Origin: Vanilla planifolia
Taxonomy: Eukaryota > Streptophyta > Magnoliopsida > Asparagales > Orchidaceae
Length of the DNA: 64,000 nt
Direction: 5' to 3'
NCBI GenBank assembly: GCA_023846275.1
Contig: CM043877.1
Location: 13,871,107-13,935,106, forward strand
In this document: piece by piece, positions 33,224-49,401 of the stretch
How positions within the stretch are numbered: position 1 is the first letter of the stretch
Layout: each line of letters opens with the position of its first letter
Translations under genes and position numbers: made by a program
Notes under the pieces: model-generated
The model's database searches: none
Seen by the model: only the letters and a program-made list of their open reading frames with translations
What the model was told of the DNA's origin: nothing

Positions 33224-36200
33224 GCTATTTTAATTAAATTAATTAATAAAAATAGCATTATGACAAAAGTAAATTTAATTCTTTTTATTAAAAAATACAA
33301 GATGGTGGTTTATTTGACATTATAAATGATTAGATCTACTAAAAAAATAAATCATATAAGTAATTTTAGCTATTATGAGCCATAAAGATAGCTATGGTAT
33401 GAAAGAGTTTGCAATGGTTCAAATTACTACAAAATGCTCATGATGAAAAAGTCGATGTCTAGATATCATATTTCAAACATATTTTAAAGGCTTTATAGGA
33501 AACTATAAACTTTGAATTAACCATTTTTGAAACTGCTACTAATCTTCTTTTTAGAGAGCGATTTATCTCTAATTTTGACCTTTTCGTCTAAGGGTTACAA
33601 GAGTTTTATGATTCATATTAACATTTTCACCTTTTATAACAAAAGAATTATAAACAAGTTATTGGCTTTCGTTAAATCTTGAAGACTTAATTAACTACTT
33701 ATTATATTTTTAAACTTTTAAAAGATTATGTATTTTATTATATTAAAGACTTTCATATCTTTAACCCTTTTGAAATTAAATATTTCTATGATTTATGTTT
33801 AAAATTTAGAACCCTATTTCAAAACAAACTTTATTTAGATCAAAATATTATGTAATCCTCTCATATGTACTATTGTCATAGCCCCCCTAACCAATCCTTT
33901 TTATTAGTCATATCAAAGTAAGCAATAATCTCAATAACACAAAACTAATAATATATTTTGAAATCAATTTTTAACATAATAAGTAACATAAACTATAACA
34001 ATGAAAACATGTGCCTCTAATATCGTTCACAAGCACAACTTAGCGATGCAAGTATCCATAAATATACAGAATGTGAATTATATGAATATCTCATAATAAA
34101 CTTGTCACAGAGCTCAACATAAACTCTTTTGTTTTTAGATACCTATGTGACATGCCATTATGTTCTCCTAGCTTTTTGTGCATTTGTGTTTTGATTATAA
34201 TTCAAATAAGTAATAAATATAACAAATTTAATAGATAAATTAATAGTTACAAATAATACAATAGGATAAAATGTAAAAATAAACTACTCATAAATAACAA
34301 AAGAGATATAACAAATATATGTCATCTTAAAAGTACTTTTAAAAATTTGTTACTAGTATGTATATATGTCATTTTCATTCTATGAACTTTATGCATTTAT
34401 CTTTTAATACTTTTTTTTTTATTATTTCTTATTTTTTGTCATTTCTCATATTTCTCATCTATTAAGAATTATGAAGTATAGGCTCTTTTTATTTTGCTAT
34501 TTTTTCATTATTTTAGCTCCACAAAATCCTATATCATTACACATCTAATTGCATCAACACATATATAGACATCAATCCATAGATATATCATAATTAGTTA
34601 AGGATCATAATCATATCATTTATGCTTATCATTATCTTATACAAAAGTACTAGAGATATTAAAGTCAACTTATCAAGGCTTTATAAAAAAACACTAATAA
34701 TAATTGAGAATGAGAGCTCTTGTCTTATTAAAAAAATCATATTACCTATTTATTATCTTATATCATAACATAAGATATATCATTAGGCTTTATAATTTAA
34801 TCTAAAAACTTATTCATTTTTTATATTCATTTATACTTTCTTATTTTATGTTCTGATACTTATAATAATTAAAATATAATATACAATTACATTGACTTGA
34901 TTTTATTTACACAATCAAATGATACTAATAATATGATATATAAGATTAAAATATATATGCATAATTATCTTATCACGTTCACATTAATATATTTTAAAGA
35001 TATGTAAAATTAACCTACCTTCATCATAATTATTTTTATTCATTAACTTAATTCAATACAATGATTCCTCTGTGATTAATTTCTCATACAAACAAATGAT
35101 ACATAGTTATCATAAATTGCTTTCTTTTTTATGCATAATATATTCACAATTTTATATTATGTTTAATACATGAATTTCTCATTCGTTCTCTTTCTTTTTT
35201 TCTTATTTTAACCATTTCTTTCTTCTTATATATGGTATATATATTCAATATATTGTACATCTCATATCTTATGTATTGCACATTAAATTGTGATGTGCTA
35301 TGCATAACACATGAGATAGTTATTATTAAAACTATTTTTCTTCACATATTTTGATCCAAATCTTAAAGCCAACTTCAAGTTAGGAACAAATTGAGAACTA
35401 TTCAAAAATTAAGGGCACACCTAACACCTCTAAATCTATTTTAACGAAAACTTCACATTTAATTAAAATCATGATTTGAGACCAACTTTCCAATAAACTC
35501 TCATTCTTAGTTTCAATAAATTCAATGGGATAACCAAAATGAAATTTCATGCAAGACTAGCTTAAGGCTATACCTTGTTGAGCCTCTTCATGTTGCAAAT
35601 GATCTAATAACTTCCCAAAATTTTCTAAATACTTTTCTTTAGGTTTTCTCATTGCAATTTTATTTTCCTCCATTGTTTTCATGCCAATAGCTAGATCCTC
35701 ACCTTGATCTCTCTCAAGGCTCCATTGCAACATTTCTCCCTCCTTCCAATAGTTGCTAAATCACAAGGATCCCATATATTTTCTTATTTAAACTATGGAA
35801 ACAGAAAGACGCTAGAAGTACATATCTTAATCTCCTTTCAAGATCTAAATAGTGGCTTAGTTTCCCCTTCTCTACTTTTCCTTCTCTTTCAACTAGATGT
35901 TATACTACTTTCTCAAAAAAGGCACACTAACCCTTATCCTAGCTAGTTTTAAGATAAATGATGCTAATAACCGAAATACACTTTACTATTTAAGGGCTTA
36001 TTACATTTTTTACCATTCCTTTAAATAAATTTTTTTTTAATTAATATTTAGCATAAAAAAATCATAATAATTAAAATTCAAAATTGAAAAATTATGAGTT
36101 GCATTTCAAAAAGTTTTTCTTGAGAAACTCTTCCAAATTAATTGTTCAAACTATAATTTTTAGATATTTTGCATATTGGAACTTCGAAATGTGCTAAAAT

Positions 36201-36459
36201 TGATTATTTCAAATATGCTTTTATAAAATGTCAAAATATCTCTGTATACATTAAAATATAAATGTTTTGTATTTAAATATATGTATTTGTCATATTATGC
36301 ATATGTTATACAAAATTAAAAATTTATATTATTACAATCTCATACCATGTGAAAATGTTATTTTGAAAATTAAAAGAGTTATGGATGCTAATAGTTCATA
36401 TTAATTTCACTTCCTATATCACATCTCTCTTAATTTGATTATGTTACTTTTGTCATAAT
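33224..36459. repeat. Array unit 3
   Basis: 3236 bp. LTR-like segment 33874-36005. First copy with the GCCCCCC and CTATTTCAAAAC states that mark units 3-11 (unit 8 has a further change in the first word). Has ATCTATTAAG and retains TTATTTTCC. Confidence 0.95.
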
Positions 36460-39400
36460 GCTATTTTAATTAAATTAATTAATAAAAATAGCATTATGAC
36501 AAAAGTAAATTTAATTCTTTTTATTAAAAAATACAAGATGGTGGTTTATTTGACATTATAAATGATTAGATCTACTAAAAAAATAAATCATATAAGTAAT
36601 TTTAGCTATTATGAGCCATAAAGATAGCTATGGTATGAAAGAGTTTGCAATGGTTCAAATTACTACAAAATGCTCATGATGAAAAAGTCGATGTCTAGAT
36701 ATCATATTTCAAACATATTTTAAAGGCTTTATAGGAAACTATAAACTTTGAATTAACCATTTTTGAAACTGCTACTAATCTTCTTTTTAGAGAGCGATTT
36801 ATCTCTAATTTTGACCTTTTCGTCTAAGGGTTACAAGAGTTTTATGATTCATATTAACATTTTCACCTTTTATAACAAAAGAATTATAAACAAGTTATTG
36901 GCTTTCGTTAAATCTTGAAGACTTAATTAACTACTTATTATATTTTTAAACTTTTAAAAGATTATGTATTTTATTATATTAAAGACTTTCATATCTTTAA
37001 CCCTTTTGAAATTAAATATTTCTATGATTTATGTTTAAAATTTAGAACCCTATTTCAAAACAAACTTTATTTAGATCAAAATATTATGTAATCCTCTCAT
37101 ATGTACTATTGTCATAGCCCCCCTAACCAATCCTTTTTATTAGTCATATCAAAGTAAGCAATAATCTCAATAACACAAAACTAATAATATATTTTGAAAT
37201 CAATTTTTAACATAATAAGTAACATAAACTATAACAATGAAAACATGTGCCTCTAATATCGTTCACAAGCACAACTTAGCGATGCAAGTATCCATAAATA
37301 TACAGAATGTGAATTATATGAATATCTCATAATAAACTTGTCACAGAGCTCAACATAAACTCTTTTGTTTTTAGATACCTATGTGACATGCCATTATGTT
37401 CTCCTAGCTTTTTGTGCATTTGTGTTTTGATTATAATTCAAATAAGTAATAAATATAACAAATTTAATAGATAAATTAATAGTTACAAATAATACAATAG
37501 GATAAAATGTAAAAATAAACTACTCATAAATAACAAAAGAGATATAACAAATATATGTCATCTTAAAAGTACTTTTAAAAATTTGTTACTAGTATGTATA
37601 TATGTCATTTTCATTCTATGAACTTTATGCATTTATCTTTTAATACTTTTTTTTTTATTATTTCTTATTTTTTGTCATTTCTCATATTTCTCATCTATTA
37701 AGAATTATGAAGTATAGGCTCTTTTTATTTTGCTATTTTTTCATTATTTTAGCTCCACAAAATCCTATATCATTACACATCTAATTGCATCAACACATAT
37801 ATAGACATCAATCCATAGATATATCATAATTAGTTAAGGATCATAATCATATCATTTATGCTTATCATTATCTTATACAAAAGTACTAGAGATATTAAAG
37901 TCAACTTATCAAGGCTTTATAAAAAAACACTAATAATAATTGAGAATGAGAGCTCTTGTCTTATTAAAAAAATCATATTACCTATTTATTATCTTATATC
38001 ATAACATAAGATATATCATTAGGCTTTATAATTTAATCTAAAAACTTATTCATTTTTTATATTCATTTATACTTTCTTATTTTATGTTCTGATACTTATA
38101 ATAATTAAAATATAATATACAATTACATTGACTTGATTTTATTTACACAATCAAATGATACTAATAATATGATATATAAGATTAAAATATATATGCATAA
38201 TTATCTTATCACGTTCACATTAATATATTTTAAAGATATGTAAAATTAACCTACCTTCATCATAATTATTTTTATTCATTAACTTAATTCAATACAATGA
38301 TTCCTCTGTGATTAATTTCTCATACAAACAAATGATACATAGTTATCATAAATTGCTTTCTTTTTTATGCATAATATATTCACAATTTTATATTATGTTT
38401 AATACATGAATTTCTCATTCGTTCTCTTTCTTTTTTTCTTATTTTAACCATTTCTTTCTTCTTATATATGGTATATATATTCAATATATTGTACATCTCA
38501 TATCTTATGTATTGCACATTAAATTGTGATGTGCTATGCATAACACATGAGATAGTTATTATTAAAACTATTTTTCTTCACATATTTTGATCCAAATCTT
38601 AAAGCCAACTTCAAGTTAGGAACAAATTGAGAACTATTCAAAAATTAAGGGCACACCTAACACCTCTAAATCTATTTTAACGAAAACTTCACATTTAATT
38701 AAAATCATGATTTGAGACCAACTTTCCAATAAACTCTCATTCTTAGTTTCAATAAATTCAATGGGATAACCAAAATGAAATTTCATGCAAGACTAGCTTA
38801 AGGCTATACCTTGTTGAGCCTCTTCATGTTGCAAATGATCTAATAACTTCCCAAAATTTTCTAAATACTTTTCTTTAGGTTTTCTCATTGCAATTTTATT
38901 TCCCTCCATTGTTTTCATGCCAATAGCTAGATCCTCACCTTGATCTCTCTCAAGGCTCCATTGCAACATTTCTCCCTCCTTCCAATAGTTGCTAAATCAC
39001 AAGGATCCCATATATTTTCTTATTTAAACTATGGAAACAGAAAGACGCTAGAAGTACATATCTTAATCTCCTTTCAAGATCTAAATAGTGGCTTAGTTTC
39101 CCCTTCTCTACTTTTCCTTCTCTTTCAACTAGATGTTATACTACTTTCTCAAAAAAGGCACACTAACCCTTATCCTAGCTAGTTTTAAGATAAATGATGC
39201 TAATAACCGAAATACACTTTACTATTTAAGGGCTTATTACATTTTTTACCATTCCTTTAAATAAATTTTTTTTTAATTAATATTTAGCATAAAAAAATCA
39301 TAATAATTAAAATTCAAAATTGAAAAATTATGAGTTGCATTTCAAAAAGTTTTTCTTGAGAAACTCTTCCAAATTAATTGTTCAAACTATAATTTTTAGA

Positions 39401-39695
39401 TATTTTGCATATTGGAACTTCGAAATGTGCTAAAATTGATTATTTCAAATATGCTTTTATAAAATGTCAAAATATCTCTGTATACATTAAAATATAAATG
39501 TTTTGTATTTAAATATATGTATTTGTCATATTATGCATATGTTATACAAAATTAAAAATTTATATTATTACAATCTCATACCATGTGAAAATGTTATTTT
39601 GAAAATTAAAAGAGTTATGGATGCTAATAGTTCATATTAATTTCACTTCCTATATCACATCTCTCTTAATTTGATTATGTTACTTTTGTCATAAT
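36460..39695. repeat. Array unit 4
   Basis: 3236 bp. LTR-like segment 37110-39241. Has ATCTATTAAG (shared with 2 and 3) and TTATTTCCC (shared with 5 and 7-11). Confidence 0.95.
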
Positions 39696-42600
39696 GCTAT
39701 TTTAATTAAATTAATTAATAAAAATAGCATTATGACAAAAGTAAATTTAATTCTTTTTATTAAAAAATACAAGATGGTGGTTTATTTGACATTATAAATG
39801 ATTAGATCTACTAAAAAAATAAATCATATAAGTAATTTTAGCTATTATGAGCCATAAAGATAGCTATGGTATGAAAGAGTTTGCAATGGTTCAAATTACT
39901 ACAAAATGCTCATGATGAAAAAGTCGATGTCTAGATATCATATTTCAAACATATTTTAAAGGCTTTATAGGAAACTATAAACTTTGAATTAACCATTTTT
40001 GAAACTGCTACTAATCTTCTTTTTAGAGAGCGATTTATCTCTAATTTTGACCTTTTCGTCTAAGGGTTACAAGAGTTTTATGATTCATATTAACATTTTC
40101 ACCTTTTATAACAAAAGAATTATAAACAAGTTATTGGCTTTCGTTAAATCTTGAAGACTTAATTAACTACTTATTATATTTTTAAACTTTTAAAAGATTA
40201 TGTATTTTATTATATTAAAGACTTTCATATCTTTAACCCTTTTGAAATTAAATATTTCTATGATTTATGTTTAAAATTTAGAACCCTATTTCAAAACAAA
40301 CTTTATTTAGATCAAAATATTATGTAATCCTCTCATATGTACTATTGTCATAGCCCCCCTAACCAATCCTTTTTATTAGTCATATCAAAGTAAGCAATAA
40401 TCTCAATAACACAAAACTAATAATATATTTTGAAATCAATTTTTAACATAATAAGTAACATAAACTATAACAATGAAAACATGTGCCTCTAATATCGTTC
40501 ACAAGCACAACTTAGCGATGCAAGTATCCATAAATATACAGAATGTGAATTATATGAATATCTCATAATAAACTTGTCACAGAGCTCAACATAAACTCTT
40601 TTGTTTTTAGATACCTATGTGACATGCCATTATGTTCTCCTAGCTTTTTGTGCATTTGTGTTTTGATTATAATTCAAATAAGTAATAAATATAACAAATT
40701 TAATAGATAAATTAATAGTTACAAATAATACAATAGGATAAAATGTAAAAATAAACTACTCATAAATAACAAAAGAGATATAACAAATATATGTCATCTT
40801 AAAAGTACTTTTAAAAATTTGTTACTAGTATGTATATATGTCATTTTCATTCTATGAACTTTATGCATTTATCTTTTAATACTTTTTTTTTATTATTTCT
40901 TATTTTTTGTCATTTCTCATATTTCTCATCTTTTAAGAATTATGAAGTATAGGCTCTTTTTATTTTGCTATTTTTTCATTATTTTAGCTCCACAAAATCC
41001 TATATCATTACACATCTAATTGCATCAACACATATATAGACATCAATCCATAGATATATCATAATTAGTTAAGGATCATAATCATATCATTTATGCTTAT
41101 CATTATCTTATACAAAAGTACTAGAGATATTAAAGTCAACTTATCAAGGCTTTATAAAAAAACACTAATAATAATTGAGAATGAGAGCTCTTGTCTTATT
41201 AAAAAAATCATATTACCTATTTATTATCTTATATCATAACATAAGATATATCATTAGGCTTTATAATTTAATCTAAAAACTTATTCATTTTTTATATTCA
41301 TTTATACTTTCTTATTTTATGTTCTGATACTTATAATAATTAAAATATAATATACAATTACATTGACTTGATTTTATTTACACAATCAAATGATACTAAT
41401 AATATGATATATAAGATTAAAATATATATGCATAATTATCTTATCACGTTCACATTAATATATTTTAAAGATATGTAAAATTAACCTACCTTCATCATAA
41501 TTATTTTTATTCATTAACTTAATTCAATACAATGATTCCTCTGTGATTAATTTCTCATACAAACAAATGATACATAGTTATCATAAATTGCTTTCTTTTT
41601 TATGCATAATATATTCACAATTTTATATTATGTTTAATACATGAATTTCTCATTCGTTCTCTTTCTTTTTTTCTTATTTTAACCATTTCTTTCTTCTTAT
41701 ATATGGTATATATATTCAATATATTGTACATCTCATATCTTATGTATTGCACATTAAATTGTGATGTGCTATGCATAACACATGAGATAGTTATTATTAA
41801 AACTATTTTTCTTCACATATTTTGATCCAAATCTTAAAGCCAACTTCAAGTTAGGAACAAATTGAGAACTATTCAAAAATTAAGGGCACACCTAACACCT
41901 CTAAATCTATTTTAACGAAAACTTCACATTTAATTAAAATCATGATTTGAGACCAACTTTCCAATAAACTCTCATTCTTAGTTTCAATAAATTCAATGGG
42001 ATAACCAAAATGAAATTTCATGCAAGACTAGCTTAAGGCTATACCTTGTTGAGCCTCTTCATGTTGCAAATGATCTAATAACTTCCCAAAATTTTCTAAA
42101 TACTTTTCTTTAGGTTTTCTCATTGCAATTTTATTTCCCTCCATTGTTTTCATGCCAATAGCTAGATCCTCACCTTGATCTCTCTCAAGGCTCCATTGCA
42201 ACATTTCTCCCTCCTTCCAATAGTTGCTAAATCACAAGGATCCCATATATTTTCTTATTTAAACTATGGAAACAGAAAGACGCTAGAAGTACATATCTTA
42301 ATCTCCTTTCAAGATCTAAATAGTGGCTTAGTTTCCCCTTCTCTACTTTTCCTTCTCTTTCAACTAGATGTTATACTACTTTCTCAAAAAAGGCACACTA
42401 ACCCTTATCCTAGCTAGTTTTAAGATAAATGATGCTAATAACCGAAATACACTTTACTATTTAAGGGCTTATTACATTTTTTACCATTCCTTTAAATAAA
42501 TTTTTTTTTAATTAATATTTAGCATAAAAAAATCATAATAATTAAAATTCAAAATTGAAAAATTATGAGTTGCATTTCAAAAAGTTTTTCTTGAGAAACT

Positions 42601-42930
42601 CTTCCAAATTAATTGTTCAAACTATAATTTTTAGATATTTTGCATATTGGAACTTCGAAATGTGCTAAAATTGATTATTTCAAATATGCTTTTATAAAAT
42701 GTCAAAATATCTCTGTATACATTAAAATATAAATGTTTTGTATTTAAATATATGTATTTGTCATATTATGCATATGTTATACAAAATTAAAAATTTATAT
42801 TATTACAATCTCATACCATGTGAAAATGTTATTTTGAAAATTAAAAGAGTTATGGATGCTAATAGTTCATATTAATTTCACTTCCTATATCACATCTCTC
42901 TTAATTTGATTATGTTACTTTTGTCATAAT
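39696..42930. repeat. Array unit 5
   Basis: 3235 bp. LTR-like segment 40346-42476. One T fewer in the T-run near 40885, and ATCTTTTAAG restored. Confidence 0.95.
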
Positions 42931-45900
42931 GCTATTTTAATTAAATTAATTAATAAAAATAGCATTATGACAAAAGTAAATTTAATTCTTTTTATTAAAA
43001 AATACAAGATGGTGGTTTATTTGACATTATAAATGATTAGATCTACTAAAAAAATAAATCATATAAGTAATTTTAGCTATTATGAGCCATAAAGATAGCT
43101 ATGGTATGAAAGAGTTTGCAATGGTTCAAATTACTACAAAATGCTCATGATGAAAAAGTCGATGTCTAGATATCATATTTCAAACATATTTTAAAGGCTT
43201 TATAGGAAACTATGAACTTTGAATTAACCATTTTTGAAACTGCTACTAATCTTCTTTTTAGAGAGCGATTTATCTCTAATTTTGACCTTTTCGTCTAAGG
43301 GTTACAAGAGTTTTATGATTCATATTAACATTTTCACCTTTTATAACAAAAGAATTATAAACAAGTTATTGGCTTTCGTTAAATCTTGAAGACTTAATTA
43401 ACTACTTATTATATTTTTAAACTTTTAAAAGATTATGTATTTTATTATATTAAAGACTTTCATATCTTTAACCCTTTTGAAATTAAATATTTCTATGATT
43501 TATGTTTAAAATTTAGAACCCTATTTCAAAACAAACTTTATTTAGATCAAAATATTATGTAATCCTCTCATATGTACTATTGTCATAGCCCCCCTAACCA
43601 ATCCTTTTTATTAGTCATATCAAAGTAAGCAATAATCTCAATAACACAAAACTAATAATATATTTTGAAATCAATTTTTAACATAATAAGTAACATAAAA
43701 TATAACAATGAAAACATGTGCCTCTAATATCGTTCACAAGCACAACTTAGCGATGCAAGTATCCATAAATATACAGAATGTGAATTATATGAATATCTCA
43801 TAATAAACTTGTCACAGAGCTCAACATAAACTCTTTTGTTTTTAGATACCTATGTGACATGCCATTATGTTCTCCTAGCTTTTTGTGCATTTGTGTTTTG
43901 ATTATAATTCAAATAAGTAATAAATATAACAAATTTAATAGATAAATTAATAGTTACAAATAATACAATAGGATAAAATGTAAAAATAAACTACTCATAA
44001 ATAACAAAAGAGATATAACAAATATGTCATCTTAAAAGTACTTTTAAAAATTTGTTACTAGTATGTATATATGTCATTTTCATTCTATGAACTTTATGCA
44101 TTTATCTTTTAATACTTTTTTTTTTATTATTTCTTATTTTTTGTCATTTCTCATATTTCTCATCTTTTAAGAATTATGAAGTATAGGCTCTTTTTATTTT
44201 GCTATTTTTTCATTATTTTAGCTCCACAAAATCCTATATCATTACACATCTAATTGCATCAACACATATATAGACATCAATCCATAGATATATCATAATT
44301 AGTTAAGGATCATAATCATATCATTTATGCTTATCATTATCTTATACAAAAGTACTAGAGATATTAAAGTCAACTTATCAAGGCTTTATAAAAAAACACT
44401 AATAATAATTGAGAATGAGAGCTCTTGTCTTATTAAAAAAATCATATTACCTATTTATTATCTTATATCATAACATAAGATATATCATTAGGCTTTATAA
44501 TTTAATCTAAAAACTTATTCATTTTTTATATTCATTTATACTTTCTTATTTTATGTTCTGATACTTATAATAATTAAAATATAATATACAATTACATTGA
44601 CTTGATTTTATTTACACAATCAAATGATACTAATAATATGATATATAAGATTAAAATATATATGCATAATTATCTTATCACGTTCACATTAATATATTTT
44701 AAAGATATGTAAAATTAACCTACCTTCATCATAATTATTTTTATTCATTAACTTAATTCAATACAATGATTCCTCTGTGATTAATTTCTCATACAAACAA
44801 ATGATACATAGTTATCATAAATTGCTTTCTTTTTTATGCATAATATATTCACAATTTTATATTATGTTTAATACATGAATTTCTCATTCGTTCTCTTTCT
44901 TTTTTTCTTATTTTAACCATTTCTTTCTTCTTATATATGGTATATATATTCAATATATTGTACATCTCATATCTTATGTATTGCACATTAAATTGTGATG
45001 TGCTATGCATAACACATGAGATAGTTATTATTAAAACTATTTTTCTTCACATATTTTGATCCAAATCTTAAAGCCAACTTCAAGTTAGGAACAAATTGAG
45101 AACTATTCAAAAATTAAGGGCACACCTAACACCTCTAAATCTATTTTAACGAAAACTTCACATTTAATTAAAATCATGATTTGAGACCAACTTTCCAATA
45201 AACTCTCATTCTTAGTTTCAATAAATTCAATGGGATAACCAAAATGAAATTTCATGCAAGACTAGCTTAAGGCTATACCTTGTTGAGCCTCTTCATGTTG
45301 CAAATGATCTAATAACTTCCCAAAATTTTCTAAATACTTTTCTTTAGGTTTTCTCATTGCAATTTTATTTTCCTCCATTGTTTTCATGCCAATAGCTAGA
45401 TCCTCACCTTGATCTCTCTCAAGGCTCCATTGCAACATTTCTCCCTCCTTCCAATAGTTGCTAAATCACAAGGATCCCATATATTTTCTTATTTAAACTA
45501 TGGAAACAGAAAGACGCTAGAAGTACATATCTTAATCTCCTTTCAAGATCTAAATAGTGGCTTAGTTTCCCCTTCTCTACTTTTCCTTCTCTTTCAACTA
45601 GATGTTATACTACTTTCTCAAAAAAGGCACACTAACCCTTATCCTAGCTAGTTTTAAGATAAATGATGCTAATAACCGAAATACACTTTACTATTTAAGG
45701 GCTTATTACATTTTTTACCATTCCTTTAAATAAATTTTTTTTTAATTAATATTTAGCATAAAAAAATCATAATAATTAAAATTCAAAATTGAAAAATTAT
45801 GAGTTGCATTTCAAAAAGTTTTTCTTGAGAAACTCTTCCAAATTAATTGTTCAAACTATAATTTTTAGATATTTTGCATATTGGAACTTCGAAATGTGCT

Positions 45901-46164
45901 AAAATTGATTATTTCAAATATGCTTTTATAAAATGTCAAAATATCTCTGTATACATTAAAATATAAATGTTTTGTATTTAAATATATGTATTTGTCATAT
46001 TATGCATATGTTATACAAAATTAAAAATTTATATTATTACAATCTCATACCATGTGAAAATGTTATTTTGAAAATTAAAAGAGTTATGGATGCTAATAGT
46101 TCATATTAATTTCACTTCCTATATCACATCTCTCTTAATTTGATTATGTTACTTTTGTCATAAT
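42931..46164. repeat. Array unit 6
   Basis: 3234 bp. LTR-like segment 43581-45710. Private changes: ACTATGAACTTTG near 43211, ACATAAAATATAAC near 43692, a 2-bp deletion giving AAATATGTCATC near 44020, and the TTATTTTCC state shared with units 1-3. Confidence 0.95.
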
Positions 46165-49100
46165 GCTATTTTAATTAAATTAATTAATAAAAATAGCATT
46201 ATGACAAAAGTAAATTTAATTCTTTTTATTAAAAAATACAAGATGGTGGTTTATTTGACATTATAAATGATTAGATCTACTAAAAAAATAAATCATATAA
46301 GTAATTTTAGCTATTATGAGCCATAAAGATAGCTATGGTATGAAAGAGTTTGCAATGGTTCAAATTACTACAAAATGCTCATGATGAAAAAGTCGATGTC
46401 TAGATATCATATTTCAAACATATTTTAAAGGCTTTATAGGAAACTATAAACTTTGAATTAACCATTTTTGAAACTGCTACTAATCTTCTTTTTAGAGAGC
46501 GATTTATCTCTAATTTTGACCTTTTCGTCTAAGGGTTACAAGAGTTTTATGATTCATATTAACATTTTCACCTTTTATAACAAAAGAATTATAAACAAGT
46601 TATTGGCTTTCGTTAAATCTTGAAGACTTAATTAACTACTTATTATATTTTTAAACTTTTAAAAGATTATGTATTTTATTATATTAAAGACTTTCATATC
46701 TTTAACCCTTTTGAAATTAAATATTTCTATGATTTATGTTTAAAATTTAGAACCCTATTTCAAAACAAACTTTATTTAGATCAAAATATTATGTAATCCT
46801 CTCATATGTACTATTGTCATAGCCCCCCTAACCAATCCTTTTTATTAGTCATATCAAAGTAAGCAATAATCTCATAACACAAAACTAATAATATATTTTG
46901 AAATCAATTTTTAACATAATAAGTAACATAAACTATAACAATGAAAACATGTGCCTCTAATATCGTTCACAAGCACAACTTAGCGATGCAAGTATCCATA
47001 AATATACAGAATGTGAATTATATGAATATCTCATAATAAACTTGTCACAGAGCTCAACATAAACTCTTTTGTTTTTAGATACCTATGTGACATGCCATTA
47101 TGTTCTCCTAGCTTTTTGTGCATTTGTGTTTTGATTATAATTCAAATAAGTAATAAATATAACAAATTTAATAGATAAATTAATAGTTACAAATAATACA
47201 ATAGGATAAAATGTAAAAATAAACTACTCATAAATAACAAAAGAGATATAACAAATATATGTCATCTTAAAAGTACTTTTAAAAATTTGTTACTAGTATG
47301 TATATATGTCATTTTCATTCTATGAACTTTATGCATTTATCTTTTAATACTTTTTTTTTTTTATTATTTCTTATTTTTTGTCATTTCTCATATTTCTCAT
47401 CTTTTAAGAATTATGAAGTATAGGCTCTTTTTATTTTGCTATTTTTTCATTATTTTAGCTCCACAAAATCCTATATCATTACACATCTAATTGCATCAAC
47501 ACATATATAGACATCAATCCATAGATATATCATAATTAGTTAAGGATCATAATCATATCATTTATGCTTATCATTATCTTATACAAAAGTACTAGAGATA
47601 TTAAAGTCAACTTATCAAGGCTTTATAAAAAAACACTAATAATAATTGAGAATGAGAGCTCTTGTCTTATTAAAAAAATCATATTACCTATTTATTATCT
47701 TATATCATAACATAAGATATATCATTAGGCTTTATAATTTAATCTAAAAACTTATTCATTTTTTATATTCATTTATACTTTCTTATTTTATGTTCTGATA
47801 CTTATAATAATTAAAATATAATATACAATTACATTGACTTGATTTTATTTACACAATCAAATGATACTAATAATATGATATATAAGATTAAAATATATAT
47901 GCATAATTATCTTATCACGTTCACATTAATATATTTTAAAGATATGTAAAATTAACCTACCTTCATCATAATTATTTTTATTCATTAACTTAATTCAATA
48001 CAATGATTCCTCTGTGATTAATTTCTCATACAAACAAATGATACATAGTTATCATAAATTGCTTTCTTTTTTATGCATAATATATTCACAATTTTATATT
48101 ATGTTTAATACATGAATTTCTCATTCGTTCTCTTTCTTTTTTTCTTATTTTAACCATTTCTTTCTTCTTATATATGGTATATATATTCAATATATTGTAC
48201 ATCTCATATCTTATGTATTGCACATTAAATTGTGATGTGCTATGCATAACACATGAGATAGTTATTATTAAAACTATTTTTCTTCACATATTTTGATCCA
48301 AATCTTAAAGCCAACTTCAAGTTAGGAACAAATTGAGAACTATTCAAAAATTAAGGGCACACCTAACACCTCTAAATCTATTTTAACGAAAACTTCACAT
48401 TTAATTAAAATCATGATTTGAGACCAACTTTCCAATAAACTCTCATTCTTAGTTTCAATAAATTCAATGGGATAACCAAAATGAAATTTCATGCAAGACT
48501 AGCTTAAGGCTATACCTTGTTGAGCCTCTTCATGTTGCAAATGATCTAATAACTTCCCAAAATTTTCTAAATACTTTTCTTTAGGTTTTCTCATTGCAAT
48601 TTTATTTCCCTCCATTGTTTTCATGCCAATAGCTAGATCCTCACCTTGATCTCTCTCAAGGCTCCATTGCAACATTTCTCCCTCCTTCCAATAGTTGCTA
48701 AATCACAAGGATCCCATATATTTTCTTATTTAAACTATGGAAACAGAAAGACGCTAGAAGTACATATCTTAATCTCCTTTCAAGATCTAAATAGTGGCTT
48801 AGTTTCCCCTTCTCTACTTTTCCTTCTCTTTCAACTAGATGTTATACTACTTTCTCAAAAAAGGCACACTAACCCTTATCCTAGCTAGTTTTAAGATAAA
48901 TGATGCTAATAACCGAAATACACTTTACTATTTAAGGGCTTATTACATTTTTTACCATTCCTTTAAATAAATTTTTTTTTAATTAATATTTAGCATAAAA
49001 AAATCATAATAATTAAAATTCAAAATTGAAAAATTATGAGTTGCATTTCAAAAAGTTTTTCTTGAGAAACTCTTCCAAATTAATTGTTCAAACTATAATT

Positions 49101-49401
49101 TTTAGATATTTTGCATATTGGAACTTCGAAATGTGCTAAAATTGATTATTTCAAATATGCTTTTATAAAATGTCAAAATATCTCTGTATACATTAAAATA
49201 TAAATGTTTTGTATTTAAATATATGTATTTGTCATATTATGCATATGTTATACAAAATTAAAAATTTATATTATTACAATCTCATACCATGTGAAAATGT
49301 TATTTTGAAAATTAAAAGAGTTATGGATGCTAATAGTTCATATTAATTTCACTTCCTATATCACATCTCTCTTAATTTGATTATGTTACTTTTGTCATAA
49401 T
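46165..49401. repeat. Array unit 7
   Basis: 3237 bp. LTR-like segment 46815-48947. Shares with unit 8 the deletion of one A (CTCATAACAC, near 46872), and has a longer T-run near 47352. Confidence 0.95.
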